Shown here in pieces: positions 18,095 to 26,285 of a DNA stretch of 64,000 nucleotides; position 1 is the stretch's first letter; every line of letters starts with the position of its first letter. A program made the translations under genes and the position numbers. A model generated the notes under the pieces. It was not told the DNA's origin. It saw nothing but the letters and a program-made list of their open reading frames with translations, and made no database searches. The DNA comes from Sporomusa silvacetica DSM 10669 (GTDB lineage Bacteria; Bacillota; Negativicutes; Sporomusales; Sporomusaceae): positions 1 through 64,000 of the forward strand of contig NZ_LSLK01000109.1 in NCBI RefSeq assembly GCF_002257705.1. Reading direction: 5' to 3'.

Positions 18095-18117
18095 TGATTT
18101 ATGAAGGGGGAGCAATA

Positions 18118-20244
18118 ATGGGTAATGTTGAAAAAAGGGCCGCTGTTTGTGGTGTTTGCCCGGGCGGGTGCGGTGTGAAAGTGACATTGGAAGATGGAAA
18201 ATTGTCAGATATACAACCACTGTCCGGATCGCCCTATGGGGCAATATGCTTGCGGGGTAAGCACGCATCTGAGGTTGTTTATTCCCCAGAAAGATTGACA
18301 ACCCCCCTAATCCGTGAAGGTGAACGTGGTGAGGGCCGTTTTCGCCAAGCTAGCTGGGATGAAGCACTGGATTTAATTACCAGTAATTTCCTGCGTATTC
18401 GTAATGAATATGGACCTGAAGCTGTGGCTAGTCATTCAGGCCGAGGAGCGTTTGAGCAGTCTTTGCTTGATTTCAACGCCGACGAGTTGGTTGCTTCCAA
18501 ATTATTGTGGCCTTTCGGTTCCCCCAACATTGCCAGCGTAAGCTCACTTTGCTATGCGTCTTTTGGAGTGTTTGCTTCGCTAACTACCTATGGTTTGCGC
18601 GGCAAAAACCTGGTACCTGATCTCGAAAATAGCAACCTGATTGTTGTGTGGGGCGCAAATCCCGCCACCGATTCACCACCATTTATGTTTGAACGTATCC
18701 TCAAGGCCAAGCGAAAGGGAACCCGTATCGTGGCGATTGACCATATGCGCAGCGATATTGCCGAACGGGCGGATCGTTGGGTTCCTGTTCGTTCTGGGAC
18801 AGATGGCGCTTTAGTGCTTGGACTACTGAGGGTGATAATCAATGAAAAACTATATGACGAAGAGTTTGTAACCAAATGGACGTCCGGGTTTGAGGAGTTG
18901 GCTGATTATGTCCAGTCCTTTACCCCGCAATATGTTGAAACAATAACTAAAGTTCCGGCGGAAACGATTGTCAGTTTAGCAAGGGAAATTGCTACCGCCA
19001 AGCCTGCGACTATTAGGACTTATACTGGTCTGGAGTACTCCAACAGCGGGGTGCAGACTATTCGAGCGGTATACATTCTATGGGCTATCACCGGGAATTT
19101 AGATGTGCCAGGAGGCCTTTATATCAATCTGGCTCCGCCGTTATCTTTCGACAAACCAAGTTTTCCGCGACCAGAAACCAAATTACCCATAGGCGCCGAG
19201 GAATATCCCTTGTTTTATCATCTAACAGGGTGCGCCCAATTCTTGGAGTTTCCTAAGGCTGTACTCGAAGGCAAGCCATATCCCATTAAGGGGCTTTTAA
19301 ACAGCGGTGCATCTATTCTGACCTCCTATCCACAAACATCTTTATGGGAGAAGGCTTTGCGGCAGCTTGACTTTTTTGCGGTCATTGACAGGTTTATGAC
19401 GCGGGATGCACTATTTGCCGATGTGGTTCTTCCGGCGACAACCTACTTTGAAAATACTTCTTATCAGTGCTATCCAGGCTATGTCAGGCTGCGCCAGCCA
19501 GTAATAAATCCAGTCGGCGAAGCGCGTAACGACTTGTTTATTTTGGCGGAAATTGCAAGACGACTTGGTTATGGAGAGCTTTACCCCAAAGATGAAGCAG
19601 AATTGCTGCAACGAGTGTTTTCCAGGAAGCCTGAACTGTTGGAACAATTACGGGCAAACCCGGAGGGCGTTGCTTTGCCTGTACCGGAACGACAGTACAA
19701 GAAGTATGAATCAGGAGCACTTCGCCCTGATGGCAGGCCAGGTTTTGATACCCCATCAGGCAGGTTGGAGATTACCTCCAAGTTATTGGCGGATTTTGGT
19801 TATCCGGCATTGCCGGAATATACCGAACCTATCGAAGGACCATTAGGTAGTCCGGAGTTGTTTAAGGAGTTTCCGCTGGTATTAAATACCGGGACACGTA
19901 TACAGTCAACGTTTCGGTCACAGCATCTGAATATACCTGGTCTTTTGAAGCATCAGCCCTACCCGGAAATCCTTATTCATCCCAGCGATGCCGAACAAAG
20001 AGATATTAATGATGGTGATAAAGTTATTCTAAGTACTAAACGTGGTAATGTGCGTTTTTTTGCCCGGGTTACAGAGATAGTACAATCTGGCGAAATTGAA
20101 GCCAATATGGGCGGTGGTTCGCTGCAGGCATTGGAATGGAGTAAAGGCAACGCTAACATTATTACCGATATTGCGAATAGAGATCCGATTTCTGGTTTTC
20201 CGGTATTCAAGGCTCTGTTATGTCAGGTGAGAAAGGACGAATAA
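18118..20244 (+). CDS. Molybdopterin (bis-MGD) oxidoreductase, DMSO-reductase superfamily
   Basis: 708 aa. The N-terminal 4Fe-4S motif CGVCPGGCGV ... GAICLRGKHASE is followed by the Mo-bisMGD domains (NLIVVWGANPATDSP, VAIDHMR) and a C-terminal dinucleotide-binding domain (LVLNTGTRI, IHPSDAEQRDI, GEIEANMGGG). A Cys in SVSSLCYASFG is a candidate molybdenum ligand. No signal peptide or Tat motif, so it is cytoplasmic. The substrate is unknown; it resembles catalytic subunits of the thiosulfate/polysulfide-reductase and formate-dehydrogenase kind but has no electron-transfer partner gene. ATG 18118 follows GAAGGGGGAG. Shares a transcript with the methyltransferase at 20271. Confidence 0.9.
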   Translation: MGNVEKRAAVCGVCPGGCGVKVTLEDGKLSDIQPLSGSPYGAICLRGKHASEVVYSPERLTTPLIREGERGEGRFRQASWDEALDLITSNFLRIRNEYGPEAVASHSGRGAFEQSLLDFNADELVASKLLWPFGSPNIASVSSLCYASFGVFASLTTYGLRGKNLVPDLENSNLIVVWGANPATDSPPFMFERILKAKRKGTRIVAIDHMRSDIAERADRWVPVRSGTDGALVLGLLRVIINEKLYDEEFVTKWTSGFEELADYVQSFTPQYVETITKVPAETIVSLAREIATAKPATIRTYTGLEYSNSGVQTIRAVYILWAITGNLDVPGGLYINLAPPLSFDKPSFPRPETKLPIGAEEYPLFYHLTGCAQFLEFPKAVLEGKPYPIKGLLNSGASILTSYPQTSLWEKALRQLDFFAVIDRFMTRDALFADVVLPATTYFENTSYQCYPGYVRLRQPVINPVGEARNDLFILAEIARRLGYGELYPKDEAELLQRVFSRKPELLEQLRANPEGVALPVPERQYKKYESGALRPDGRPGFDTPSGRLEITSKLLADFGYPALPEYTEPIEGPLGSPELFKEFPLVLNTGTRIQSTFRSQHLNIPGLLKHQPYPEILIHPSDAEQRDINDGDKVILSTKRGNVRFFARVTEIVQSGEIEANMGGGSLQALEWSKGNANIITDIANRDPISGFPVFKALLCQVRKDE

Positions 20245-20270
20245 TAAAGAATTTAAGGGGGATCACCTAC

Positions 20271-21380
20271 ATGCATAAAGATGATCAAATGACTCCGCTA
20301 GAACGCAAAAAAGCACTGGCACGCGGAGAAAAAGTAGACAGAATGCCAATTGTAATGGCCTATGGCTGTGCAGCCGGCGACCTTCTCCAGTTGAAATACA
20401 GCCAATGGAGAGAAAATCCGGAACTTCGTGCAAACGTAATTATTCATGCTTATCGAGAGTTAGGGTACGATAGTGTATCTACCCAGTATGACACTGACGC
20501 GCTTGTCGGACTATTCGGCGGCGAACTTTTCATCAGTGAAATCGGACCAAATTCGGTCAAACGTGCGCCTGTTTCGGATATAAACGATTTAAGCGGCCTC
20601 GATCTTGAGCTTGTATGTTCAGAGCAGGATTATACTTTTCAGCATACCTACGAAGTGTTTCATAGACTGCAAGATGCAGTTGGTGCCGAAGTCGGGTCAA
20701 TTGGTATTGGCATTGAGGGCCCCTTTACACTAGCTGCACGCCTTGCCGGCGCTGAGAGCCTTCTGCGTGCCATATACCGTGCACCTGAACAGGTTCACAA
20801 GCTTGTTAAGTTCGCCGCCGATGTGCTGGTTAAGGTGCACACACGTTTCTTGAAAGAGGGCAGTTCGGTTGCTATGATGGATCCGGTTGCATCAGGAACT
20901 ATTCTTAGCCGGGAAGCATTTAAAAGGTTTTCCAAACCATATACGACCTATGTTTTTGACGAAGTTAAGAAGAGCAGTTCCAATGCTATCGCTTATCATA
21001 TTTGCGGCAATACAACTAAAAATCTCGGCGACATGGCGGAAACCGGATGTAACGGCATTAGTATAGATAACGTTGTTGATCTGGAAATAGCCAAAAAGAC
21101 TATCGGAGACAAAGTTCATTTGGTGGGGAATTTGCCGCCGGTAGATGTACTTCAATTTGGTACACCAAAAGCTATTGATGCAGGTATACGTTTGTGTTAC
21201 CGCAAAGCGTATGATAGTCCCAAGGGTTTTACACTCGGCACAGGATGTGCTGTGCCAGTCGGAACCCCGGATGAAAACCTGTATCAATATATGAGAACTG
21301 CACGAGAATGTGCTAGAATTCAAGCAAATACACCTGCATCCCAACTATCTGTTGATTCTTTTAATGAAAAAACTAAATGA
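20271..21380 (+). CDS. UroD-type (MtaA/CmuA family) methyltransferase 1
   Basis: 369 aa. Uroporphyrinogen decarboxylase fold with the MTPLERKKALARGEKVDRMP opening typical of MtaA/CmuA corrinoid methyltransferases. Zinc-ligand motifs HICGNT (about residue 246) and GTGCAVP (about 325) are present, as in Zn thiol-activating methyltransferases and unlike true HemE. It may move a methyl group between a corrinoid protein and a thiol, but no corrinoid protein is encoded nearby. ATG 20271 follows AAGGGGGATC; the gene follows the oxidoreductase by 26 bases. Two more members are at 48954 and 51585. Confidence 0.87.
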   Translation: MHKDDQMTPLERKKALARGEKVDRMPIVMAYGCAAGDLLQLKYSQWRENPELRANVIIHAYRELGYDSVSTQYDTDALVGLFGGELFISEIGPNSVKRAPVSDINDLSGLDLELVCSEQDYTFQHTYEVFHRLQDAVGAEVGSIGIGIEGPFTLAARLAGAESLLRAIYRAPEQVHKLVKFAADVLVKVHTRFLKEGSSVAMMDPVASGTILSREAFKRFSKPYTTYVFDEVKKSSSNAIAYHICGNTTKNLGDMAETGCNGISIDNVVDLEIAKKTIGDKVHLVGNLPPVDVLQFGTPKAIDAGIRLCYRKAYDSPKGFTLGTGCAVPVGTPDENLYQYMRTARECARIQANTPASQLSVDSFNEKTK

Positions 21381-21434
21381 TGACGTTTGCTGTTAGTGAA
21401 TTTAAACTATGGTTATATATAAACAAAAGGCGAC

Positions 21435-21463
21435 TTGACACAAATTGTTTGACGGTCTAAAAT
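21435..21463 (+). promoter_or_regulatory. Promoter in front of the broken flavoprotein gene
   Basis: TTGACA (21435-21440), 17-base spacer, TAAAAT (21458-21463). The spacer sequence is shared with promoters at 21851 and 54777, pointing to duplication of a promoter-leader unit. Confidence 0.75.
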
Positions 21464-21499
21464 ATAGAAGAAAAGATGCTAAGAAGTAATAAAAATGCT

Positions 21500-21565
21500 T
21501 GTTGACTGGAAATAATCCAGAGGCAGATTTTCCCCTTGTGGAGAAAATCTACCTCTGTTTTTATT
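21500..21565 (+). promoter_or_regulatory. Recurrent attenuator-like leader, copy F (broken flavoprotein gene)
   Basis: TTGACTGG, P1 CTGG-AAATAAT-CCAG, then AGGCAGATTTTC pairing with GAAAATCTACCT and TCTGTTTTTA. The 3' arm of P1 (CCAG) overlaps the terminator stem (CAGAGG with CCTCTG). Confidence 0.8.
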
Positions 21566-21598
21566 TAAATATTAATCAAAGCTAAAGGAGTGATTATT

Positions 21599-21825
21599 TT
21601 GAAACTTATGGGTTGCTGTTTGCTCAAAATCAACCAGATCCAAAACTTTATGCTGGTTGCATTGATGCTGTCGCCCAGGTGCTTGGCCGTGTAGGTTTTG
21701 CAGCTGGGGCTAAACCTTTGGTGGGAAGCGGACTGGGAGCTGCCGATGCGGCTTCGCAAAATGAGCAATATCTGCAGGCTGCGGTTGCTTTAGGAAAAGA
21801 ATTGGCTGCAGCAAATAAGGAATAA
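21599..21825 (+). pseudogene. Deletion remnant of an iron-sulfur flavoprotein gene
   Basis: The sequence keeps the ribosome site and TTG start region of the intact gene at 54925, then jumps after about 10 bases to its last third (from AENQ/VQNQPDPKLYAGC to the stop), in a different frame. About 300 bases, including the FMN-binding loop and cysteine motif, are gone. The surviving C-terminal third is about 90 percent identical to the intact copy. Its promoter and leader F are intact, so the transcript is probably still made although no functional protein can be. Confidence 0.85.
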
Positions 21826-21850
21826 ATTTCACCTCTAAATGCAAGGCCGC

Positions 21851-21879
21851 TTGACACAAATTGCTTGATGATCTAAAAT
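21851..21879 (+). promoter_or_regulatory. Promoter of the NifX-like gene
   Basis: TTGACA (21851-21856), 17-base spacer, TAAAAT (21874-21879); almost identical to 21435-21463. Confidence 0.75.
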
Positions 21880-21914
21880 ATGGATAAGATATTAATATAA
21901 GCAACAAGAACGTT

Positions 21915-21980
21915 TGTTGGCTGGAAAATAATCCAGAGGCAGATTTTTTCGTTTACGAGAAAATCTGCTTTTGTTTTATC
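21915..21980 (+). promoter_or_regulatory. Recurrent attenuator-like leader, copy G (NifX-like gene)
   Basis: TTGGCTGG (TTGGC instead of TTGAC), P1 CTGG/CCAG, AGGCAGATTTT pairing with AAAATCTGCTT, then TTTGTTTTA. Confidence 0.78.
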
Positions 21981-22032
21981 TCAATATCTTTGCGTTACAT
22001 TACTAAAATATAAATTATGAGGTGATAGAACT

Positions 22033-22434
22033 ATGTCTAAAGTAGCAGTTGCCAGTACAGATGGAATTACTATTAATGAGCATTTCGGCAGGGCGAAAGA
22101 GTTTTGGATTTATGAAGTTGCTGAGACTGGTGCCTATACATTCTTGGAACGGCGGGAAATTCCACAGGATATAAATGCTTCCCATACACACGCGGCCAGC
22201 AAGGCTATTGAACTATTGGCCGATGTTGCGGTAGTATTGGCAGCCCAAATTGGGCGGCAGGCAGAGGCGGAATTGCAAACAAAGGGAATTCTTTCTTTTG
22301 CACTGAACCGCCCAGTAGATAAGGCTTTAGTGGCCTATGGCAAACGGGGCAAGTATATTAAGGGCAATGCTCATCTTAATGCGACTGCCAGTTGTGGTGC
22401 CAATTCATGCGGTTGTTCACATGGATGTAGGTAG
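22033..22434 (+). CDS. NifX/NifB-type iron-molybdenum cofactor-binding family protein
   Basis: 133 aa, one dinitrogenase iron-molybdenum cofactor domain (NifX/NifY/NifB C-terminal type): VAVASTDGITINEHFGRAKE, an FGRA pocket, and a His-containing loop (ASHTHAASKA). Family members bind or carry FeMo-cofactor precursors. A Cys-rich tail (CGANSCGCSHGC) may add metal binding. Gene order suggests it serves the nitrogenase-like proteins encoded next. It has its own promoter and leader G. Confidence 0.88.
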   Translation: MSKVAVASTDGITINEHFGRAKEFWIYEVAETGAYTFLERREIPQDINASHTHAASKAIELLADVAVVLAAQIGRQAEAELQTKGILSFALNRPVDKALVAYGKRGKYIKGNAHLNATASCGANSCGCSHGCR

Positions 22435-22522
22435 ATAGTTGATTGTAAGTCCTAACCCCAATAGTCACTTGAAAGGGAGGCTGCCCCAATAATGGGTAGC
22501 CTCCTACTGACAAAATATAAAT

Positions 22523-22590
22523 GGCTGATTAGTTAAAAGCTAAAGGCAAAAAGAATTTTCAATAAAATTCTTTTTGCCTTTAGCTTTTTG
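22523..22590 (+). promoter_or_regulatory. Recurrent attenuator-like leader, copy H (DUF1858/NifD1/NifK1)
   Basis: CTGATTAG, P1 TTAG...CTAA, then AGGC. The terminator stem (GCTAAAGGC ... GCCTTTAGC, about 20 bp) swallows the 3' arm of P1 and ends in TTTTTG. One of the clearest cases of mutually exclusive P1 and terminator. Confidence 0.82.
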
Positions 22591-22629
22591 AAACACATAG
22601 CCGCAATGAACACAAGGAAGGTTAAGTCA

Positions 22630-22830
22630 TTGGTTATTACGAAAGAAATGAGTATCTGTGAGGTGGTGAGCAAATATCCGAATACGGTTTCCGTATTTCG
22701 TAAGTACGGTATGGGATGTTTTGTCTGCGCTGCGGCAAGTTACGAAAATATTGAACAAGGTGCACACGCTCATGACGTAGATATTAGTGTGTTAATCGCT
22801 GACATAAACAAAGCCATCCAAGAAGAGTAA
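22630..22830 (+). CDS. DUF1858-family small protein
   Basis: 66 aa. VITKEMSICEVVSKYP and YGMGCFVCAAASYENIEQ match the DUF1858 (hybrid-cluster-protein-associated disulfide) family; the CxxC in GCFVC may be redox-active or bind a cluster. TTG 22630 is preferred because AAGGAAGG lies 8 bases upstream and the family starts at this position; starts further up overlap the terminator. It heads the NifD1-NifK1 operon and may deliver electrons or sulfur, which is inference. Confidence 0.8.
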   Translation: MVITKEMSICEVVSKYPNTVSVFRKYGMGCFVCAAASYENIEQGAHAHDVDISVLIADINKAIQEE

Positions 22831-22880
22831 AATTAAGTGAGTTTGCTTTATTTCCTAAAATGAACAAGGAGGAGTGTAAA

Positions 22881-24383
22881 ATGATTAATCTAAAAGAAAA
22901 TACCTGCCCTACGAGAGAACAACGAGGTAATGGCCTTAATGCCTTTTTTGGGAAGGCAAGTGAGCTTCTTAAAGAGGTAAAAGATGGGAACACGGGTAAT
23001 CAGGAGCGAGCCTTTCAACAAACGTCAGGTTGTCTTTTGAATTTCTATCTAACTCAACGTGTTATGACAATTCATGATTCGGTTATGATTGTTCATGCAC
23101 CGGTCGGGTGCTCAGTAGTTGGTTTGGGCTACAGGGAAGTATTCCGTAAAGTACCGGTCTCTTTGGGACGCCGGGAAAACTACGACTTTCACTGGCTGAC
23201 GACCAACCTGAATGAAAAAGATGTTATATATGGGGCTGGTGACAAATTAAAATACGCCATAAAAGAAGCACAAGCCAGATATAATCCTAAAGCGATATTT
23301 GTTTTGGCATCTTGCACTACCGGCATTATCGGTGAGGATATTGCAGGAGTTGTCGAAGAGGTTCAACCAGATATCGAAGCCAAAATTGTTGCTATCCACT
23401 GCGAAGGTATTCGCTCCAAGCTGATCCAAACCGGCTATGACGCTTTCTGGCATGGCATACTCAAATACTTGGTGAAAAAACCAACTAGGAAACAAAAGGA
23501 TCTGGTTAATGTTGCAAGTATGTTGTCCTATACATGGCAAGACAGGCAGGAAATCACCCGATTGCTAGCAAAAATCGGCTTGCGCCCAAACTTTGTTCCG
23601 GAATTCTCCACAGTCGAGCAATTTGAAATGCTTTCAGAGGCAGCTGTTACTGCGCCGATTTGTTCTTCTTTTACAGAGTATCTTTCAAAAGGTTTGGAAC
23701 AGGAATATGGAGTACCTTACTTCTTATACCCTTCACCTGTTGGTATACAGCATACCGATGAATGGTTACGGGCAGTTGCCTATTATACCGGCAAAGAAAA
23801 AGAAGTGGAAAAGGTGATTGCCGAAGAACATGATGAATGGCTGCCTAAATTGGAAATTATCCAAAAGGAATTTGAGAAGATTGGCAATGGTCAGGATATC
23901 AATGTTCTTGGTTCGCTGGGACAAGGCCGGTTACTTACGCAAGTTCCGTTTTTTAACGAATTAGGGGTAAAAACACCAGCTGCGATCTGCTTGGATTTTG
24001 ATGATTTAGTAGTTGATGAGACCGAAAAATTGATTGATGAGGTTGGAGATTTTGATATATTGGTTAATACCTTCCAGGCCGCGGAAGTTGCTCATCATAC
24101 CAGGCGCTACGATCCGGATATTGCGTTGACATGCCCCTTCCAGGGAAGCGCATATAAACGGGATAAAGGTGCAACCAGAATTCATTCTAACAGAGGGGAT
24201 GCCCGTCCATGGAGTGCCCAGGCCGGATATAAAGGGGCAATTGCTGCCGGTAATTTCTTGCTCCAGACTACCAAGAACCGCTCGTTCCAGAAAACAATGC
24301 TGGAAAAGACACCAGATGTATACAACGAATGGTGGTATCAACAATCGGATCCACTCTATTTTGTAAATAAGGAGGCAAAATAA
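22881..24383 (+). CDS. Nitrogenase-like component-1 alpha subunit 1 (NifD/NifE family)
   Basis: 500 aa. P-cluster-type cysteines are at 51 (SGC), 77 (APVGC) and 145 (LASC). A cysteine at 261 (TAPICSSFTEYL, followed by EYGVPY) aligns with the FeMo-cofactor ligand Cys275 of Azotobacter NifD, and His435 (RIHSNRGD) sits where the cofactor ligand His442 occurs. Both cofactor ligands being kept suggests a catalytic rather than scaffold role. The sequence is far from true NifD. Possible reactions include C-S bond reduction as in methylthio-alkane reductase. ATG 22881 follows AAGGAGGAG. Forms a pair with 24387; no NifH gene is present. Confidence 0.87.
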   Translation: MINLKENTCPTREQRGNGLNAFFGKASELLKEVKDGNTGNQERAFQQTSGCLLNFYLTQRVMTIHDSVMIVHAPVGCSVVGLGYREVFRKVPVSLGRRENYDFHWLTTNLNEKDVIYGAGDKLKYAIKEAQARYNPKAIFVLASCTTGIIGEDIAGVVEEVQPDIEAKIVAIHCEGIRSKLIQTGYDAFWHGILKYLVKKPTRKQKDLVNVASMLSYTWQDRQEITRLLAKIGLRPNFVPEFSTVEQFEMLSEAAVTAPICSSFTEYLSKGLEQEYGVPYFLYPSPVGIQHTDEWLRAVAYYTGKEKEVEKVIAEEHDEWLPKLEIIQKEFEKIGNGQDINVLGSLGQGRLLTQVPFFNELGVKTPAAICLDFDDLVVDETEKLIDEVGDFDILVNTFQAAEVAHHTRRYDPDIALTCPFQGSAYKRDKGATRIHSNRGDARPWSAQAGYKGAIAAGNFLLQTTKNRSFQKTMLEKTPDVYNEWWYQQSDPLYFVNKEAK

Positions 24384-24386
24384 TAT

Positions 24387-25721
24387 ATGACTGCAGTTAA
24401 GGAAGAGTCGCAATTATATCCAGAGATAGTCGAAGCCCCCCGCTATTCTTGCGCCATGGGGGGAGCCTATGCAGCAACTTTGGCGACTTTCGGCTCTGTG
24501 CCTATCCTTCATTCCGGCGGTGGTTGCGGGTTTGCCCAGAATTTTGGTCAGAGTTTTGCCTCTGGCCTCAATAGTCCTGGTCCGGTCGGCGGCGCCAGTA
24601 CCCCCTGCTCTACGTTGGTAGAAGAACACGTGATTTTTGGTGGTGAAGATAAGTTAAGAAAGCTGATTGACAGTACGATTAGTTTAATGCCTGGTGATTT
24701 GTATACCGTTATTTCAGCCTGCGTACCTAACTTGATTGGTGATGACGTTGATTCGGTAGTTGCAGAGTTTAAGGACCGTGCACCTGTTATTCATGTTAAG
24801 ACAGCAGGTTTTGCTGGAAATTCGTACAAAGGATACGAACTGTACTTTGACGCTGTTATCAACCAATTATTAAAAGAGCAGCCGGTAAAAAAGAGAACAG
24901 TGAATATCTTGGGCATTGTTCCGACACAAAATATCTTTTGGAAAGGGGATCTGCGAAATCTAAAGGAGCATTTGAAAAAAATTGGCGTAGAGGCGAATAT
25001 CATATTTGGCGACTTAAACGGCCTGGATGCCTTAACCAGAATTCCTGCTGCTGAGTTGAATCTAGTGTTCTCTATATGGGGGATTAGTCCGGCTAAAAAA
25101 CTAGAAGAACGTTTTGGCACCCCCTATCATATCTTCCCTTCAGTACCTATTGGTCCTAAAGATTCAACCAAATTCTTGCAAACGGTTGGGACTAAGTTGA
25201 GAATCACTGACGATGTCATTGCCAAGGTAGTTGATGAGGAGGAAAGAACGGCTTACCGGTTTACAGAATTTATCGGAAATGTACTGGTTGTTGCCATACC
25301 ACATGCGTATTATGCTGTGGTTGCTGACAGCAGTACGGCAGTAGCTGTTACCCAATATGCGACAAATGAACTGGGATTTAATCCTGAAATTGTGATTATT
25401 ACCGATGATCCGCCTGAAGAATATCGAGGTATAATTACTCGCGATTTAACCGAGAATTTGGAAAGCGTATTAGAACCTAAAGTGGCTTTTGAAGTGGATT
25501 CCCATAAGATCAGATTGTTGCTGCGTAATTATACCGTGCAAGTTGTATTTGCCAGTTCGTTAGAACGGTATATTTCCGAAACAGAACTTGGCGGTGCGTT
25601 ATTCCTGAGCGTGGGTTTTCCCTCTTACGATCGCCTGATTGTTGACCGCAGTTATGTCGGCTACCGGGGGGGATTGAACTTAATGGAAGATCTTATGGTA
25701 AAATACGGCGGGCCGCTATAA
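24387..25721 (+). CDS. Nitrogenase-like component-1 beta subunit 1 (NifK/NifN family)
   Basis: 444 aa. Cysteines at 22 (RYSCAMGG), 47 (SGGGCG) and 112 (ISACVPNLIGDD) match the beta-side P-cluster ligands; Cys74 in STPCST is an extra conserved Cys. There is no extended N-terminus, as in nitrogenase-like relatives. It starts 4 bases after the alpha gene, with AAGGAGG at the end of that gene, so the two should be made in equal amounts. Confidence 0.87.
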   Translation: MTAVKEESQLYPEIVEAPRYSCAMGGAYAATLATFGSVPILHSGGGCGFAQNFGQSFASGLNSPGPVGGASTPCSTLVEEHVIFGGEDKLRKLIDSTISLMPGDLYTVISACVPNLIGDDVDSVVAEFKDRAPVIHVKTAGFAGNSYKGYELYFDAVINQLLKEQPVKKRTVNILGIVPTQNIFWKGDLRNLKEHLKKIGVEANIIFGDLNGLDALTRIPAAELNLVFSIWGISPAKKLEERFGTPYHIFPSVPIGPKDSTKFLQTVGTKLRITDDVIAKVVDEEERTAYRFTEFIGNVLVVAIPHAYYAVVADSSTAVAVTQYATNELGFNPEIVIITDDPPEEYRGIITRDLTENLESVLEPKVAFEVDSHKIRLLLRNYTVQVVFASSLERYISETELGGALFLSVGFPSYDRLIVDRSYVGYRGGLNLMEDLMVKYGGPL

Positions 25722-25727
25722 TAACCC

Positions 25728-25761
25728 CGAAAGCCGGATTCTGCAAAGAATTCGGCTTTCG
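25728..25761 (+). terminator. Hairpin after NifK1
   Basis: CGAAAGCCG at 25728 pairs with CGGCTTTCG ending at 25761. There is no clear T-run, so it may be a weak terminator or a 3' stabilising hairpin. Confidence 0.5.
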
Positions 25762-25792
25762 CTTTGATCAAATGGAATATAAATAGTAAGTA

Positions 25793-25830
25793 TGTTGACT
25801 GGAAACAATCCAGAGACAGACTATTGATGA
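25793..25830 (+). promoter_or_regulatory. Truncated leader, copy I (P1 only)
   Basis: TTGACTGG, P1 CTGG-AAACAAT-CCAG and AGACAGA match the F/G/S subtype, but the sequence then runs into unrelated DNA and no terminator forms. A relic left by rearrangement. Confidence 0.6.
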
Positions 25831-25890
25831 TATGATTGCAACCTTGAAGGCTTCGCGCCACGATGAAAATCATCAGGCTAAAATTAAATA

Positions 25891-25919
25891 TTGACAATAG
25901 ATGGTATACGATGTATATT
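25891..25919 (+). promoter_or_regulatory. Promoter of the NifD2/NifK2 operon
   Basis: TTGACA (25891-25896), 17-base spacer, TATATT (25914-25919). Leader J begins about 29 bases downstream. Confidence 0.75.
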
Positions 25920-25947
25920 TATTTTATTAAAAATAAAAAATCAGCAT

Positions 25948-26013
25948 TGCTGACTGATCAATGAGAATCAGAGGCTGTGTTCCATTAACTATGGAATGCA
26001 GCTTTTTTATTTT
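25948..26013 (+). promoter_or_regulatory. Recurrent attenuator-like leader, copy J (first of a tandem)
   Basis: CTGAC, P1 CTGAT...ATCAG with a long loop, AGGCTG, hairpin (TTCCAT with ATGGAA, GCTG with CAGC) and TTTTTTATTTT. P1 here has a different sequence but the same pairing. Confidence 0.75.
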
Positions 26014-26041
26014 CAAAATATGATAATCAATATACGCTCAA

Positions 26042-26114
26042 AGTTGACCAGAGATACTGGAGGCTTGATTTTATACTTATTTTTGATGAATAGGTATGAA
26101 ATCAAGTATTTTTA
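26042..26114 (+). promoter_or_regulatory. Recurrent attenuator-like leader, copy K (second of a tandem)
   Basis: TTGACCAG, P1 CCAG-AGATA-CTGG (the complement swap of CTGG/CCAG in F), AGGCTTGATTT pairing with AAATCAAG, then TATTTTTAT. It follows J by 28 bases, so transcripts into NifD2 must pass two terminators. Confidence 0.78.
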
Positions 26115-26127
26115 TGTAATCTCGCTA

Positions 26128-26236
26128 GTGAACTCGTTTCAGCATAGCTGAAACATTGGGGATTCAGGTGGAGAGTCGACTCCACCTGAATTAACGCCGC
26201 CTATAGAGGCGGGAGTCTTGACTCGTATCCAAGATA
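26128..26236 (+). repeat. REP-like triple-palindrome repeat, copy 1
   Basis: Three consecutive palindromes: GTTTCAGC/GCTGAAAC (26136-26154), ATTCAGGTGGA/TCCACCTGAAT (26162-26191) and CCGCCTATAGAGGCGG (26197-26212), then GGAGTCTTGACTCG. Nearly identical to 47202-47312, with about three mismatches in the first 95 bases. Probably a RAYT-mobilised element. Confidence 0.85.
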
Positions 26237-26285
26237 AGTGAGGCAGGAAGCAATAAGATTTCAATTGAGTGACAGGGGGATTACT

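Larger units (their letters stand above)
17655..18117. other. Divergent regulatory region with two leader copies
   Basis: No gene. Leader D faces left (17711-17770) for the amino-acid importer; leader E faces right (18028-18094) for the oxidoreductase. The 200 bases between them are AT-rich and hold the rightward promoter TTGACA-N17-TAAAGT (17977-18005). Confidence 0.7.
25722..26285. other. Complex intergenic region with three leader copies and a REP-like repeat
   Basis: In order: a hairpin closing the first pair (25728-25761), leader I (degenerate), a short out-of-context coding remnant (about 25829-25893, ending AKIKY), a promoter, leaders J and K in tandem, and the triple palindrome. No intact gene. 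Confidence 0.7.

Noticed and set aside
25829..25893. Short coding stretch ending AKIKY before leader J
   Set aside because: No ribosome site, about 20 codons, bounded by a truncated leader; treated as a rearrangement remnant.
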